Shown here in pieces: positions 51,531 to 60,193 of a DNA stretch of 64,000 bases. The notes under the pieces were generated by a model, which saw nothing but the letters and a program-made list of their open reading frames with translations, made no database searches and was not told where the DNA came from. The translations under genes were made by a program, and so were the position numbers. This DNA is from JAVBTR01 sp031556065. Its GTDB lineage: Bacteria; Bacillota; Clostridia; Christensenellales; Aristaeellaceae. The stretch spans positions 1 to 64,000 of the forward strand of contig JAVBTR010000060.1 of NCBI GenBank assembly GCA_031556065.1. The letters run 5' to 3'. Positions within the stretch are counted from its first letter, which is position 1, and every line of letters begins with the position of its first letter.

Positions 51531-51870
51531 GGGGACTGTCGCAGTAAAAATAGGGGATTTTCAAGGGTGGTAACCCTTGAATGGGTTTGGGTGAAACCCA
51601 ACGTAACCTATCGAAGGTAAAAAACAATGCCCAGGCCAAGAGAGTAAAACGATTCTTGACATCAACTTGGCTGCAAGTAAGCTGGTATCAAGGACCGCGA
51701 ACGCTTCCTTGACCTGGGTTTTGCTTTTTGGATTTCAATAGGCACGGCGGGTTTTGACCCGGTCATTCAATCGTCGCGCTGCTAATGCATCGCTCGTTTC
51801 ACTCCCCGACGCCGCACCCGCATAAGGGAGGAAATCCCTTATGTATCCCAACTCTTGCTGCCACAGCCCC
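51531..51870. repeat. Hairpin-array repeat, copy C (chimeric)
   Basis: A 340-base intergenic element after sigH with ends GGGGACTGTCGCAG and CTGCCACAGCCCC. Its left third and right half match copy B closely. Between them is an insert of about 60 bases (CCAAGAGAGTAAAACGATTC...) that matches the element at the right end of the window in inverted orientation, so it looks like a recombinant of two subtypes. It holds several hairpins (CAAGGGT/ACCCTTG; GTTTGGGT/ACCCAAC; CATAAGGGA/TCCCTTATG). Confidence 0.82.
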
Positions 51871-51999
51871 ATCGCGCTCTCCTAAAAGAAGAAAACCTGA
51901 ATAGAGGATGCATCGTGAGTGAACTGGCAAAACAGCTATAGGGGGTACTTCCGCGCTAAGACGCGTGTACATCATTACATAAAGAAAGGGTGTTATCAT

Positions 52000-52056
52000 A
52001 TGAAGTTTATGAGCAGGATGATCTTAAATCAAATCGGGAGGATCATTGCTTTATAA
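52000..52056 (+). CDS. Candidate 18-codon leader peptide
   Basis: ATG at 52000 with AAAGGG 8-9 bases upstream, reading 18 codons (MKFMSRMILNQIGRIIAL) to TAA at 52054-52056, ending 26 bases before the methyltransferase start. Its last third lies over the first arm of a stem-loop next to the ribosome site of the next gene. No other copy is known to me; it may be a regulatory leader rather than a functional protein. Confidence 0.45.
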   Translation: MKFMSRMILNQIGRIIAL

Positions 52057-52077
52057 TCCTCCCATATTAACGGAGGA
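52036..52077 (+). promoter_or_regulatory. Candidate translational attenuator of the methyltransferase
   Basis: GGGAGGAT (52036-52043) pairs perfectly with ATCCTCCC (52056-52063). The same TCCTCC (52057-52062) can instead pair with GGAGGA (52072-52077), which is the ribosome site of the methyltransferase. The two foldings exclude each other. Confidence 0.5.
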
Positions 52078-52082
52078 AACAT

Positions 52083-52886
52083 ATGCCCTATCATTGGATA
52101 AACCCAGAAGAATATACCATGGATACCTTTCTGCTTTTTGATCGCTGGGCCCTTAACTACATGTTCAGCGAGGATAGCAGCGGCAAGATCAAACAGGAAA
52201 TGGCCGATGCTTTGTTTTTCTACCCTCATGTGCTATGGTTTATTGGGCAAAAGGCCCCTGAATGCCAACGCTTTTTGCAAACGCTTAAGGCTCTGATGCC
52301 CCAAACCCTAACGAAGGAAAAAGGGCGCAAGGCACAAAGCAAGGTGCTGCAGCATTATGAAACCTTTGTGGTTTATGCCTACCCTCGCGTGATGAACCGG
52401 GTCAATTATATCCGCAACTGGGATCGAAAATGGCTGGACGAATTGATCGACGTAACCGGCAAGGTGGTTTTAGATGTAGGTGCAGGCACAGGTCGGCTGG
52501 CTTTCGCAGCCCAAGAAACAGCGCTTCGGGTCTATGCATCGGAACCCTGCGATACCCTGCGCGAAGCCATGCGGGATCGGATCAAGGCCCAAGGCATCAC
52601 CAATATGAAAGTATTGGATGGCATCGTCATGGATTTGCCTTTTGAAGACAATACCTTTGATGCGGTGCTGTCCGGCCATGTGGTAGGCGAAGATTACGAT
52701 GGCGAGCTTTTTGAAATGACCAGGGTGCTAAAGCCTGATGGCTGGATTGTTATTTGCAACGGGGATGATGAGTTCGTCCGTAAAACGCCTAACCCGGAGC
52801 TTGTTAGCCGGGGATTTGACGTTTTCACCCACCAAAGCATTGAGGGCGGCATCATCCATAATTACCGCAAGCAGGTACACAAGTGA
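52083..52886 (+). CDS. Class I SAM-dependent methyltransferase
   Basis: A 267-residue protein. A helical N-terminal part of about 120 residues precedes the SAM-binding fold: motif I VVLDVGAGTGRLAFAA, the acidic EPCD after strand 2, MDLPFEDNTFDAVLSGHV and VLKPDGWIVICNGDDEF. It is of the small-molecule or lipid (UbiE-like) type by appearance; the substrate is unknown. CGGAGG lies 6 bases before the ATG. It stands alone, with a leader ORF and stem-loop upstream. Confidence 0.85.
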   Translation: MPYHWINPEEYTMDTFLLFDRWALNYMFSEDSSGKIKQEMADALFFYPHVLWFIGQKAPECQRFLQTLKALMPQTLTKEKGRKAQSKVLQHYETFVVYAYPRVMNRVNYIRNWDRKWLDELIDVTGKVVLDVGAGTGRLAFAAQETALRVYASEPCDTLREAMRDRIKAQGITNMKVLDGIVMDLPFEDNTFDAVLSGHVVGEDYDGELFEMTRVLKPDGWIVICNGDDEFVRKTPNPELVSRGFDVFTHQSIEGGIIHNYRKQVHK

Positions 52887-52966
52887 ATTCTTTCGCCGCC
52901 GCGTTATAGTGACGGCGATTTATTTTTTTGATAATGAACCTTTTTAGGGTTTTGCCGCTCTTAAGG

Positions 52967-52984
52967 GTATACGATATCGTACAC
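52967..52984 (+). promoter_or_regulatory. Palindrome in front of the ECF sigma gene
   Basis: GTATACGATATCGTACAC contains the perfect 12-bp palindrome TACGATATCGTA (52970-52981), extended by two more matched pairs after one mismatch. It ends 15 bases before the ATG and overlaps a possible promoter (TTGCCG at 52952, TATCGT at 52975). A repressor site is likely. Confidence 0.5.
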
Positions 52985-52998
52985 AACAGGAGGCCGGG

Positions 52999-53466
52999 AT
53001 GATACAAGAAGCTTTTTCCAACTTGGTGCTTACTAACGAGCAAACACTGTATCGCATTGCAGCTACCCTTCTGCCACGGCTTCAAGACAGGCAGGATGCG
53101 GTGCAAAGCGCTGTTTTGCTTGCCTGGCAGCACCGCTTCAGCCTTAGGGAGGAAGAGCGTTTCAAACCCTGGATCGCCCGGATTCTGGTACGGGAATGCT
53201 ACCGTCTATTGCGAAAAGCCAAGCCTCTGGTTTTAACCGATAGCTTCCCTGAGGGTGTCGTGCCTATGAGGGACGAAAGGCTCCATGAAGCCATTATGGC
53301 ATTGCCGGAGAAGCAGCGGATCGTCATTGTGCTTTATTACATTGAAGGCATGGGACAGGACGAGATCGCCAAGGTATTATCCATTCCTAAGGGCACGGTA
53401 AAATCCCGGCTGAACACAGGCAGAACCAAACTTGGCCAGCTTCTTAAGCAGGAGGTGCAGACATGA
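52999..53466 (+). CDS. ECF-family RNA polymerase sigma factor (forward module)
   Basis: A 155-residue sigma-70 factor with only regions 2 and 4. Region 2 is divergent (LYRIAATLLPRLQDRQDAVQSAVLLAW); region 4 is typical (LPEKQRIVIVLYYIEGMGQDEIAKVLSIPKGTVKSRLNTGR). AGGAGG precedes the ATG at 52999. It overlaps the membrane-protein gene by ATGA, the usual layout for a sigma factor and its membrane-bound anti-sigma partner. Confidence 0.9.
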   Translation: MIQEAFSNLVLTNEQTLYRIAATLLPRLQDRQDAVQSAVLLAWQHRFSLREEERFKPWIARILVRECYRLLRKAKPLVLTDSFPEGVVPMRDERLHEAIMALPEKQRIVIVLYYIEGMGQDEIAKVLSIPKGTVKSRLNTGRTKLGQLLKQEVQT

Positions 53467-54632
53467 TTGAATTTGAGAACGCTTTTGAAAAAGCGCCGGA
53501 GGAATTTCACAACACAATAACCGATACGCTTTGCGCTATTACGCCCAGCCGGGCCTTTCCCCGTCGCCGCATGGCAGTTCTGGTGGCCGCCTTGGTGCTT
53601 CTATTAACAGGCGTGGCTGCTGCTATTGTTACAAACACCCGGCTATCGGATTTTCTAAACATGGAACCGGAGCAAATGAAGCTGCCCATTACCAGTGAAT
53701 TTACCTTAGATGGCGGCATGGATAAGGTGGATGTCACTGTCCGCGAAGCGGTTTATGATGGGGTACATTTACGTATGACAGTGGTGTTTTCATTGAAAGA
53801 GGCGGCTAACAGCGCGCTGATCTATGTAAGCGATAAGTGGGATGCAGCATTTGAAAGCGCGCCTCTATACGGGTTTGAAAGCAGCTCTTTGCAAAACGCT
53901 GAAAACATTTATTTCTTGGTTTTTGCAGGTGTAGGCTATTATGATGAAAACCGTATGCCAAATGCGGAAAGAAATGCTTTTCCTATCAAAGATTATCGTT
54001 ATGAATCGCCCACACAAATGGTAATGCTTATTGATATGGACCTGCGCAACGAAAACGGCAAAGCAGCCAACCCCCTTCAAGTTTATCTGGATCCGCGGCT
54101 TTACCGTTACGATGAAGAGCGCTACCATGATTATAGGCAGTTGGGCGCTTTTACAGTAACGCCGGAATATGAGGTTAGCTTTGATGATGTTTTTGATAGC
54201 CAGATCATCTTCGACCGTAAAGATAAAGGCATCATAAAAATATCGGTGGATGCCCTTGAGCAGGAAGCGTTAACGTACAAGATAAACGGGCTCGGGGAAA
54301 ATATGATGGGTTTTTCCATTATCAGTTCAACGCTCACGGAAACACCGATAGCCTATTATCTCGATGTTACAGTTAGGGCAGATGATGACTGCGAAGAGCC
54401 GACTTTTGCAACTTTTTGTATTGAAGCAAACGACGAAGAAGGGGTGAGGATTCCTTTTTTCTCTTATATTACAATAGGTCGGACAGAGCCTGATGGAACA
54501 CATACCACAGAATACCAGATCGTTTATTTGAAACAGGATAACCGCAGCATTGCAACCATTAAGCTACCTCTCAATGCAGACGGCACAAACTATGACGTTT
54601 ATCCCATTACCTTGGTTTCTATGGAAGAATAG
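53463..54632 (+). CDS. Probable membrane anti-sigma protein (DUF4179-like)
   Basis: A 389-residue protein: about 38 cytoplasmic residues, a membrane helix (about 39-58, VLVAALVLLLTGVAAAIV), and a large extracellular beta-rich domain. The arrangement and the opening LDGGMDKVDVTVREAVYDGVHLRMTVVFSL after the helix resemble DUF4179 proteins encoded with ECF factors. The short N terminus probably binds the sigma factor. The extracellular signal is unknown. Coupled to the sigma gene by ATGA. Confidence 0.75.
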   Translation: MIEFENAFEKAPEEFHNTITDTLCAITPSRAFPRRRMAVLVAALVLLLTGVAAAIVTNTRLSDFLNMEPEQMKLPITSEFTLDGGMDKVDVTVREAVYDGVHLRMTVVFSLKEAANSALIYVSDKWDAAFESAPLYGFESSSLQNAENIYFLVFAGVGYYDENRMPNAERNAFPIKDYRYESPTQMVMLIDMDLRNENGKAANPLQVYLDPRLYRYDEERYHDYRQLGAFTVTPEYEVSFDDVFDSQIIFDRKDKGIIKISVDALEQEALTYKINGLGENMMGFSIISSTLTETPIAYYLDVTVRADDDCEEPTFATFCIEANDEEGVRIPFFSYITIGRTEPDGTHTTEYQIVYLKQDNRSIATIKLPLNADGTNYDVYPITLVSMEE

Positions 54633-54661
54633 CCCTACAAGTTTTCCTTTTGGAGGAGAGC

Positions 54662-54708
54662 ACGAGAACCCCCTTTTCCTTTTTCTAAAAGGGAAAGGGG
54701 GTTCTCGT
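54662..54708. terminator. Shared terminator between the two ECF modules
   Basis: ACGAGAACCCCCTTT (54662-54676) and AAAGGGGGTTCTCGT (54694-54708) form a 15-bp perfect stem with a larger A/T-rich loop. It lies between the convergent membrane-protein genes and should work in both directions. Confidence 0.8.
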
Positions 54709-54721
54709 AAAATTCCATCAT

Positions 54722-55642
54722 CTATTTAACAGCCTCATCAAAGGCTTCGAAGAACTCTGGACAGGCCCAGCTGCCGCAGGCGGATAGGGTGTCGCCCTGG
54801 ACCATCAGTTGGAGGGCCAGGCCGGAATCCAGCTGGATCAGAAGAGTACAATCGGTGTTTAAGAGGGTGGCGTTTTGGTAATCGGCGTTGGCTAGGAGGG
54901 TTTCTACCAGGGCGGAGGCTTTGTCACTGTCGGTGATGCTGCCCTTGCCGGAAAGCTCCAGGCCGGTTACGGTGCCGGAAAGCTGCAGGGTATCAGAAAG
55001 GGTTTCATTTCCAACTCGGGCGTTGCCTGCATAGGAAACGCGCTGGAATATACGAAGGGTTCCGTTTACATTAGCGGCGATGGCAGCGCCGTTCATGCCG
55101 CTTATGGCATAGACGGTTTCCCCCTGGGAAACGGCATTGCTAAAGAGGGAGTCGGTGGTGGAAAGGCTGGGCTCGCTGGTGTATTCCGCGATCTGGCCCA
55201 GTTCATCCCCCAAGAGGCTTTCGGGGATAGAGGAGGGGTTGGTCATCAGGCGGTAATACTTGCCTTCTACGGCAACAAGAGGAAAATCGGCTCCTTGCTG
55301 GGCAGCCCAGACGGAGCGGTATTCCGGGGTTTGGGTGCCGGAAAGGCGAATGCTGCCTTGGGGCAAATCCAGCATGGCACGGAGTTTGGGCTGGGTATCG
55401 TTTTGGCCGGCGGCAATGGAATGAATGGTATCAGGGTCCGGAGCGGCGCCCTTGGGGACCAGAACGGTTACAAGCGCTACCACTACGCATAGGGACAGGG
55501 CGGCACCGAAAGCGGGCCTTAGGTAGAAGGGTTTGGGTTTTAAATTGGATTTTGCTAGGATTTTGTTTTTAAGCGGGATGCCCGCATTAAGGCCGCCCAA
55601 GGCTTCATTGGCGATCTGCGGGAGTTGTTCAAGGCGTTTCAT
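54722..55642 (-). CDS. Probable membrane anti-sigma protein (reverse module)
   Basis: A 306-residue protein with about 45 cytoplasmic residues, one membrane helix (about 46-64, GAALSLCVVVALVTVLVP) and an extracellular domain. It overlaps the ECF sigma gene by 14 bases. No zinc-binding HxxxCxxC motif is seen at the N terminus, so it is not a classic ZAS anti-sigma. Its role as partner of the sigma factor rests on gene order. AGGAGAGGA precedes the ATG. Confidence 0.7.
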   Translation of the reverse strand: MKRLEQLPQIANEALGGLNAGIPLKNKILAKSNLKPKPFYLRPAFGAALSLCVVVALVTVLVPKGAAPDPDTIHSIAAGQNDTQPKLRAMLDLPQGSIRLSGTQTPEYRSVWAAQQGADFPLVAVEGKYYRLMTNPSSIPESLLGDELGQIAEYTSEPSLSTTDSLFSNAVSQGETVYAISGMNGAAIAANVNGTLRIFQRVSYAGNARVGNETLSDTLQLSGTVTGLELSGKGSITDSDKASALVETLLANADYQNATLLNTDCTLLIQLDSGLALQLMVQGDTLSACGSWACPEFFEAFDEAVK

Positions 55643-56129
55643 GGGCGTCCTCTCCTTTCAAGGTCTGTTCCAGCTTTTTGCGGCCCCTGGATAGGCGGGA
55701 AGATATGGTTCCCTCGGGCAAATCCAGCATTTGGGCAATTTCGGCAATGCCATAGCCCTGGTAGTAATGCAGCAGCATTACTTCTTTAAAGGCCTGAGGC
55801 AGGGTGTAGATGGCGTTGAGAAGCTCCTGTTTTTCCTGGGCCTTGTCGATTTCGTCCGGCGCGGGGATTAGTTCGAAAACAGGGGAACCCAAGACCACCC
55901 GCTTAAGCCATGCGCCCCGCCACAGGTCCCGACAGCGGTTTAGCGCTACCTTCAAAAGCCATGCCTTTTCTCGACCCTCTTCGATCACAGGGGAATTGGT
56001 GATCAGACGTACGAAAACGTCCTGGGTTACGTCTTCGGCTTTCTGGCGGTCGCCCAGGTAAAAGTAACTCACCCTGAGAACGTCGTTGGCGTACTTTTCG
56101 TACATCTGCTCAAAATCTTTTTCATCCAT
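55629..56129 (-). CDS. ECF-family RNA polymerase sigma factor (reverse module)
   Basis: A 166-residue sigma factor of the SigW/RpoE type: region 2 MYEKYANDVLRVSYFYLGDRQKAEDVTQDVFVRL and region 4 LPQAFKEVMLLHYYQGYGIAEIAQMLDLPEGTISSRLSRGRKKL. It should direct transcription of a small regulon in reply to a surface signal sensed by its partner. It lies 57 bases after cimA on the same strand and may also be read from upstream. Confidence 0.93.
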   Translation of the reverse strand: MDEKDFEQMYEKYANDVLRVSYFYLGDRQKAEDVTQDVFVRLITNSPVIEEGREKAWLLKVALNRCRDLWRGAWLKRVVLGSPVFELIPAPDEIDKAQEKQELLNAIYTLPQAFKEVMLLHYYQGYGIAEIAQMLDLPEGTISSRLSRGRKKLEQTLKGEDAHETP

Positions 56130-56186
56130 AGAAACGATTGCCCCTTCCCATTTCTTGCAGGGGTTTTTCCCTTTTGAGAAATTAAT

Positions 56187-57752
56187 TTATTCGTGGTAAA
56201 AGGTCAGCATATAATCAATGGAATCCACCAGGGCCTTAAAGCAGGCCTGGATAATGTTGGTGGAAACCCCCATGGTGCCCCAATCGTGTACGCCGTCAGT
56301 GCTTTCGATAAACACCCGCACGGTGGAAGCCGTGCCGCCGGAATCCAGAACCCGAACCTTGAAGTCCTTCAGGCGCATTTGGTTCAAAGTGGGGAAAAAC
56401 AGGCTTAAGGCTTTTCGCATGGCTTGGTCCAAGGCGTTTACAGGGCCATCGCCTTCAGCGGCGTTGATCTCTTCCTTGCCGTCCACGTTGATCTTGATAT
56501 AGGCTTGGGCGCTTTTGGCGAAATCCTCCTGGGCCTGGGGTCGGTGGGATAAAACGTGGAAATCCAATACAGTAAAAAACTGTTTGCGCAGGCCCAGGGT
56601 ATCAAGGGCCATAAGCTCAAAGGAGGCATCGGCGTTTTCGTAGGTATAGCCCCGGTATTCCTTTTCCTTGAGGCGATCCAGCACTTTTTTGAGCTCCGGG
56701 CTGGATTTGTGGATTCCGGGGATCAGTTTTTCAAGCTTTAAAAGCACTCCGGCCTTGCCTGCCTGTTCGGAAATAAGAAACTGCCGCTGGTTGCCCACCG
56801 CTTGGGGGGACAAGTGTTCAAAGGTATCGGTGGCCTTTAAAACCCCGTCGATGTGCATGCCCGCTTTGTGGGCGAAGGCCGCGCTGCCGATAAAGGGCGC
56901 ATTTTCCCTTGTGGCGATGTTCATAATCTCGCCAATGGTGCGGGCGGTGGCTGTCAAGGTTTGAAGGGCGCTTTTTAAAAGCAGTTCATGGCCGCATTTT
57001 AATTGCAGCAGGGGGATCAGTGTGCATAAATCCGTATTGCCGCAGCGTTCGCCAATGCCCAGGAAGGTGCCCTGCACATGGGTAGCCCCGGCTTCTACAG
57101 CGGCCAGGCTATTGGCTACGGCAAGGCCGCAATCGTTATGGCAATGGATGCCAATGGAGACTGGGAATTGGTTGGCGACCTCCCTGGTGGCGGTGCCGAT
57201 CAGAGCGGGCAAGGCGCCGCCGTTGGTATCGCATAGCACAAGAAGGCTGGCACCTGCTTGAACGGCGGCGTTTAAGCAGGCAAGGGCATAGGTCGGATCT
57301 TCTTTGAAACCATCAAAGAAATGTTCCCCATCAAAGAAAACCTTTATGCCTTTTGAACAAAGAAGGCGAACCGATTGGAAAATGATGCGCAGGTTTTCCT
57401 CCTTGGAACAGCGCAGCACTTCCCTTACGTGGGACACGGCAGCTTTGCCGAAAATAGAAACCACCTTGGTATGGCTATTTAAAATGGCAGTAAGAGCCGG
57501 ATCGCTTTCAGGGTCGCTGCCAGGCTTGCAGGTGCTTGTGAAAGCCACCAGGGCGGCGGTTTGCAGCGGCAAGGGCTGAGCAAAAAAATCGGCATCCTTT
57601 GGGTTAGAATAAGGGTTCCCGCCTTCGATAAAAGGGATGCCCAGGCTATCCAGCTGGTGGGCGATCTTTCTTTTATCGTCCAAAGAAAAGCCAATGCCCT
57701 GTGCTTGGGCGCCATCGCGAAGGGAGGTATCCAGAATATCGATCTTTGCCAT
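56187..57752 (-). CDS. cimA: Citramalate synthase
   Basis: A 521-residue enzyme condensing pyruvate and acetyl-CoA to (R)-citramalate for the threonine-independent isoleucine route. The HMG-CoA lyase-like barrel opens ILDTSLRDGAQAQGIGFS and has GIHCHNDCGLAVANSLAAVEAGA and GTFLGIGERCGNTDL. The C-terminal LeuA regulatory domain (about 400-521) gives feedback control. The start DTSLRDG and GERCGN pattern fits CimA rather than LeuA. It follows rlmD by 15 bases with AAAGGAAAAG upstream. Confidence 0.92.
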   Translation of the reverse strand: MAKIDILDTSLRDGAQAQGIGFSLDDKRKIAHQLDSLGIPFIEGGNPYSNPKDADFFAQPLPLQTAALVAFTSTCKPGSDPESDPALTAILNSHTKVVSIFGKAAVSHVREVLRCSKEENLRIIFQSVRLLCSKGIKVFFDGEHFFDGFKEDPTYALACLNAAVQAGASLLVLCDTNGGALPALIGTATREVANQFPVSIGIHCHNDCGLAVANSLAAVEAGATHVQGTFLGIGERCGNTDLCTLIPLLQLKCGHELLLKSALQTLTATARTIGEIMNIATRENAPFIGSAAFAHKAGMHIDGVLKATDTFEHLSPQAVGNQRQFLISEQAGKAGVLLKLEKLIPGIHKSSPELKKVLDRLKEKEYRGYTYENADASFELMALDTLGLRKQFFTVLDFHVLSHRPQAQEDFAKSAQAYIKINVDGKEEINAAEGDGPVNALDQAMRKALSLFFPTLNQMRLKDFKVRVLDSGGTASTVRVFIESTDGVHDWGTMGVSTNIIQACFKALVDSIDYMLTFYHE

Positions 57753-57767
57753 AGCGCTTTTCCTTTC

Positions 57768-59105
57768 TTATTTCGTGGGTTCTAAGAGAAGTACATTTTC
57801 CACGCCGCTGGTCCAGCAAAACATATCCACCGGCTGGCATTTGGTGATCCGGTAACCGGCTTCATGAAAAAGCTTGGCGTCCCGGGACTGGGTGGCCGGG
57901 TTGCAGGACACATAAACGATTTTTTGAGGCCCGGCCTTGGCAATGGCGTCGATTACCTGGGGCTCTACACCCTTGCGGGGCGGGTCCAGGGTGATCACAT
58001 CCGGGCGATAGCCCTCGTTTACCAGCTTGGGCAAAAGGGTTTCTGCCGTGCCCAATAGGAAATCTGCGTTGGTTATTCCGTTATGGAGGGTGTTGGCTTT
58101 GGCGTTTTCAATAGCCGGGGACACAGCTTCGATGCCCAGCACCTTTTTTGCTTTTCTGGCCAGCATTAGGGAAATGGTACCCGCGCCGCAGTATAGATCG
58201 GCCACGGTTTCGGTGCCATTTAAGCTGCAAAAATCCAGCGCGGTTTGGTAAAGAAGTTCGGTTTGAACGGGATTGATTTGAAAGAACGATTGGGGGGAAA
58301 GCTTAAAGATAAGCCCGCAAAGGGTATCGGTGAGCGCTTTATCTCCGTGAAGGAGCTTGACAGTGTCCCCTAGAATCACATTGGTGCGGGCCTTATTGGG
58401 GCTTAAGTAAATGGAGCTGGCCATGGAAAGGGCCTGGACCAGTTCCTTTTCATGCGGGATGGTATCACCGTTTAACACCACCACGGCCATGGCTTCGCCC
58501 TTTTGGTTCACCCTTGTTACCAGGTGGCGGATAAGGCCCCTATGGGTGGCTTCGTTGTAGGGTGGGATTTTGAATTCGTCCATCCATTTTTTCAGGGCCG
58601 CCTGAATCTGGTTGGAAGGCTCCATGGCGATAAGACAGCGCTCAATGGGAATAATATCATGGCTTCGGGGGGCGAAAAAACCTATATGGGCATTGCCTGA
58701 CTGGCCACCCACAGGCAATGCGCTTTTGTTGCGGTAGTGAAAGGGCTCCGCCATACCCATAACAGGCGGGACACTAATATCCAGCCCGCCGATGCGCTTT
58801 AAGCAATCTTTTACCTGCTGCTGCTTATAGAGCAGGGTTTGAGCGTAATCTAAATGCTGGCAGGAGCAGCCACCGCAGCGCTGATAAAAAGGGCAGGGGG
58901 GTTTTTGCCTGTAAGGGCTTTTGGTTTCAAGGGACAAAAGCCGTCCAAAGGCAAAGTTTTTTTGCGCTTTGGTAATCACCACCCGGCCGGTTTCGCCGGG
59001 CAGCATGCCTTTAACAAAAACGGCCATGCCTTCATGGCGGCAAATGCCCTCCATTTCGGCAGCCAGATTATCGCAGGTTAAGTTCAGGGATTGATTCTTT
59101 TCCAT
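57768..59105 (-). CDS. 23S rRNA (uracil-5-)-methyltransferase, RlmD/RumA family
   Basis: A 445-residue enzyme. An N-terminal TRAM RNA-binding domain (about 1-60) is followed by the 4Fe-4S cysteines CPFYQRCGGCSCQHLDY. The methyltransferase fold shows VADLYCGAGTISLMLARKA, ITLDPPRKGVE and the catalytic cysteine in VYVSCNPATQSRD. RlmD or the Firmicute RlmCD is likely; the target uridine cannot be fixed from sequence. It heads the operon with cimA. Confidence 0.92.
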   Translation of the reverse strand: MEKNQSLNLTCDNLAAEMEGICRHEGMAVFVKGMLPGETGRVVITKAQKNFAFGRLLSLETKSPYRQKPPCPFYQRCGGCSCQHLDYAQTLLYKQQQVKDCLKRIGGLDISVPPVMGMAEPFHYRNKSALPVGGQSGNAHIGFFAPRSHDIIPIERCLIAMEPSNQIQAALKKWMDEFKIPPYNEATHRGLIRHLVTRVNQKGEAMAVVVLNGDTIPHEKELVQALSMASSIYLSPNKARTNVILGDTVKLLHGDKALTDTLCGLIFKLSPQSFFQINPVQTELLYQTALDFCSLNGTETVADLYCGAGTISLMLARKAKKVLGIEAVSPAIENAKANTLHNGITNADFLLGTAETLLPKLVNEGYRPDVITLDPPRKGVEPQVIDAIAKAGPQKIVYVSCNPATQSRDAKLFHEAGYRITKCQPVDMFCWTSGVENVLLLEPTK

Positions 59106-59132
59106 ACGGCTTCCCCCAATTCATTGCCCCTC

Positions 59133-59161
59133 ATTATAACAGAACATGGGGAAAACGTAAA
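59133..59161 (-). promoter_or_regulatory. Promoter of rlmD-cimA
   Basis: On the minus strand TTTACG (59156-59161), 17 bases, TATAAT (59133-59138), about 28 bases before the start codon. A weaker forward promoter for the glycosyltransferase (TGGACA 59177, TAAACT 59201) lies back to back with it. Confidence 0.6.
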
Positions 59162-59231
59162 CAAATCCCTTTTCACTGGACAAGCTAAGGATGAAAATGG
59201 TAAACTATTCAGGTTGATAGGAGGTATAACC

Positions 59232-60191
59232 ATGAACAAGCTGTATGTAGTGGTCCCTTGTTACAACGAAGAAGAGGTCATCGATGAAACCGCCAAGCGG
59301 CTCAAAGCCAAGCTGGAAGCCCTTCAAGGCAAGGGGGTTATTTCAAAGGGTAGCCGTATCTTGTTTGTAAACGACGGTTCTAAAGATAAGACCTGGCAAA
59401 AGATTCAAGCCCTTCATGGGAAGGACGAGATTTTTTCCGGGGTGAATCTTTCAAAAAACCGTGGCCATCAGAACGCGCTATTGGCGGGGCTGATGACAGC
59501 CAAGGATTTATGTGATGTGAGCATCTCCATGGATGCGGACTTGCAGGACGATATTGACGCGGTGGATGAAATGCTAGAAAGGTATTTCGCCGGGTGCGAT
59601 GTGGTCTATGGTGTGCGGTCTGAACGGAAAACCGATACGGCCTTTAAGCGCATGACAGCCGAAGGGTTTTATAAGTTTATGAAGGTTATGGGCGTGGATA
59701 TTGTGTTCAACCATGCGGACTACCGGCTTATGAGCAAGCGGGCGCTGGAAGGGCTAAGTGAATATAAAGAGGTGAACCTCTTCCTTCGCGGGATGGTACC
59801 GCTGGTGGGATATCAAAGCGATTCGGTGACCTATGCCCGTGGGGAACGGTTCGCGGGGGAATCCAAGTATCCTCTTAAAAAGATGCTGGCCTTTGCCTTT
59901 GACGGGATTACCTCCTTTTCCATTAAGCCCATTCGGTTTATTACTACCTTAGGCGCGGTGATTTTCGCTATCAGCTTGGTAATGGTCCTGTATTTTCTTA
60001 TCAGAAAGCTGATAGGCTTTACCGTGGAGGGCTGGACGACCCTGGCCTGTTCTATTTGGGCTATTGGCGGAATACAGCTGCTTTCCCTGGGGGTTATCGG
60101 AGAATACATTGGGAAGATTTACAACGAAACCAAGCAGCGGCCCAGGTTTATTATTGAATCGGTGCTGGATACAACAGAAGCGGAGGAATAA
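59232..60191 (+). CDS. GtrB/DPM1-like polyprenyl-phosphate glycosyltransferase
   Basis: A 319-residue GT2 enzyme. The catalytic part shows LYVVVPCYNEEEVIDETA, LFVNDGSKDKTW, and SMDADLQDDIDAVDEM. Two C-terminal membrane helices (about 233-255 and 268-290) follow, ending in EYIGKIYNETKQRPRFI, as in GtrB and YkoT. It transfers a sugar from a nucleotide donor to undecaprenyl phosphate for surface glycans. AGGAGGT lies 8 bases before the ATG at 59232. Confidence 0.9.
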   Translation: MNKLYVVVPCYNEEEVIDETAKRLKAKLEALQGKGVISKGSRILFVNDGSKDKTWQKIQALHGKDEIFSGVNLSKNRGHQNALLAGLMTAKDLCDVSISMDADLQDDIDAVDEMLERYFAGCDVVYGVRSERKTDTAFKRMTAEGFYKFMKVMGVDIVFNHADYRLMSKRALEGLSEYKEVNLFLRGMVPLVGYQSDSVTYARGERFAGESKYPLKKMLAFAFDGITSFSIKPIRFITTLGAVIFAISLVMVLYFLIRKLIGFTVEGWTTLACSIWAIGGIQLLSLGVIGEYIGKIYNETKQRPRFIIESVLDTTEAEE

Positions 60192-60193
60192 CC

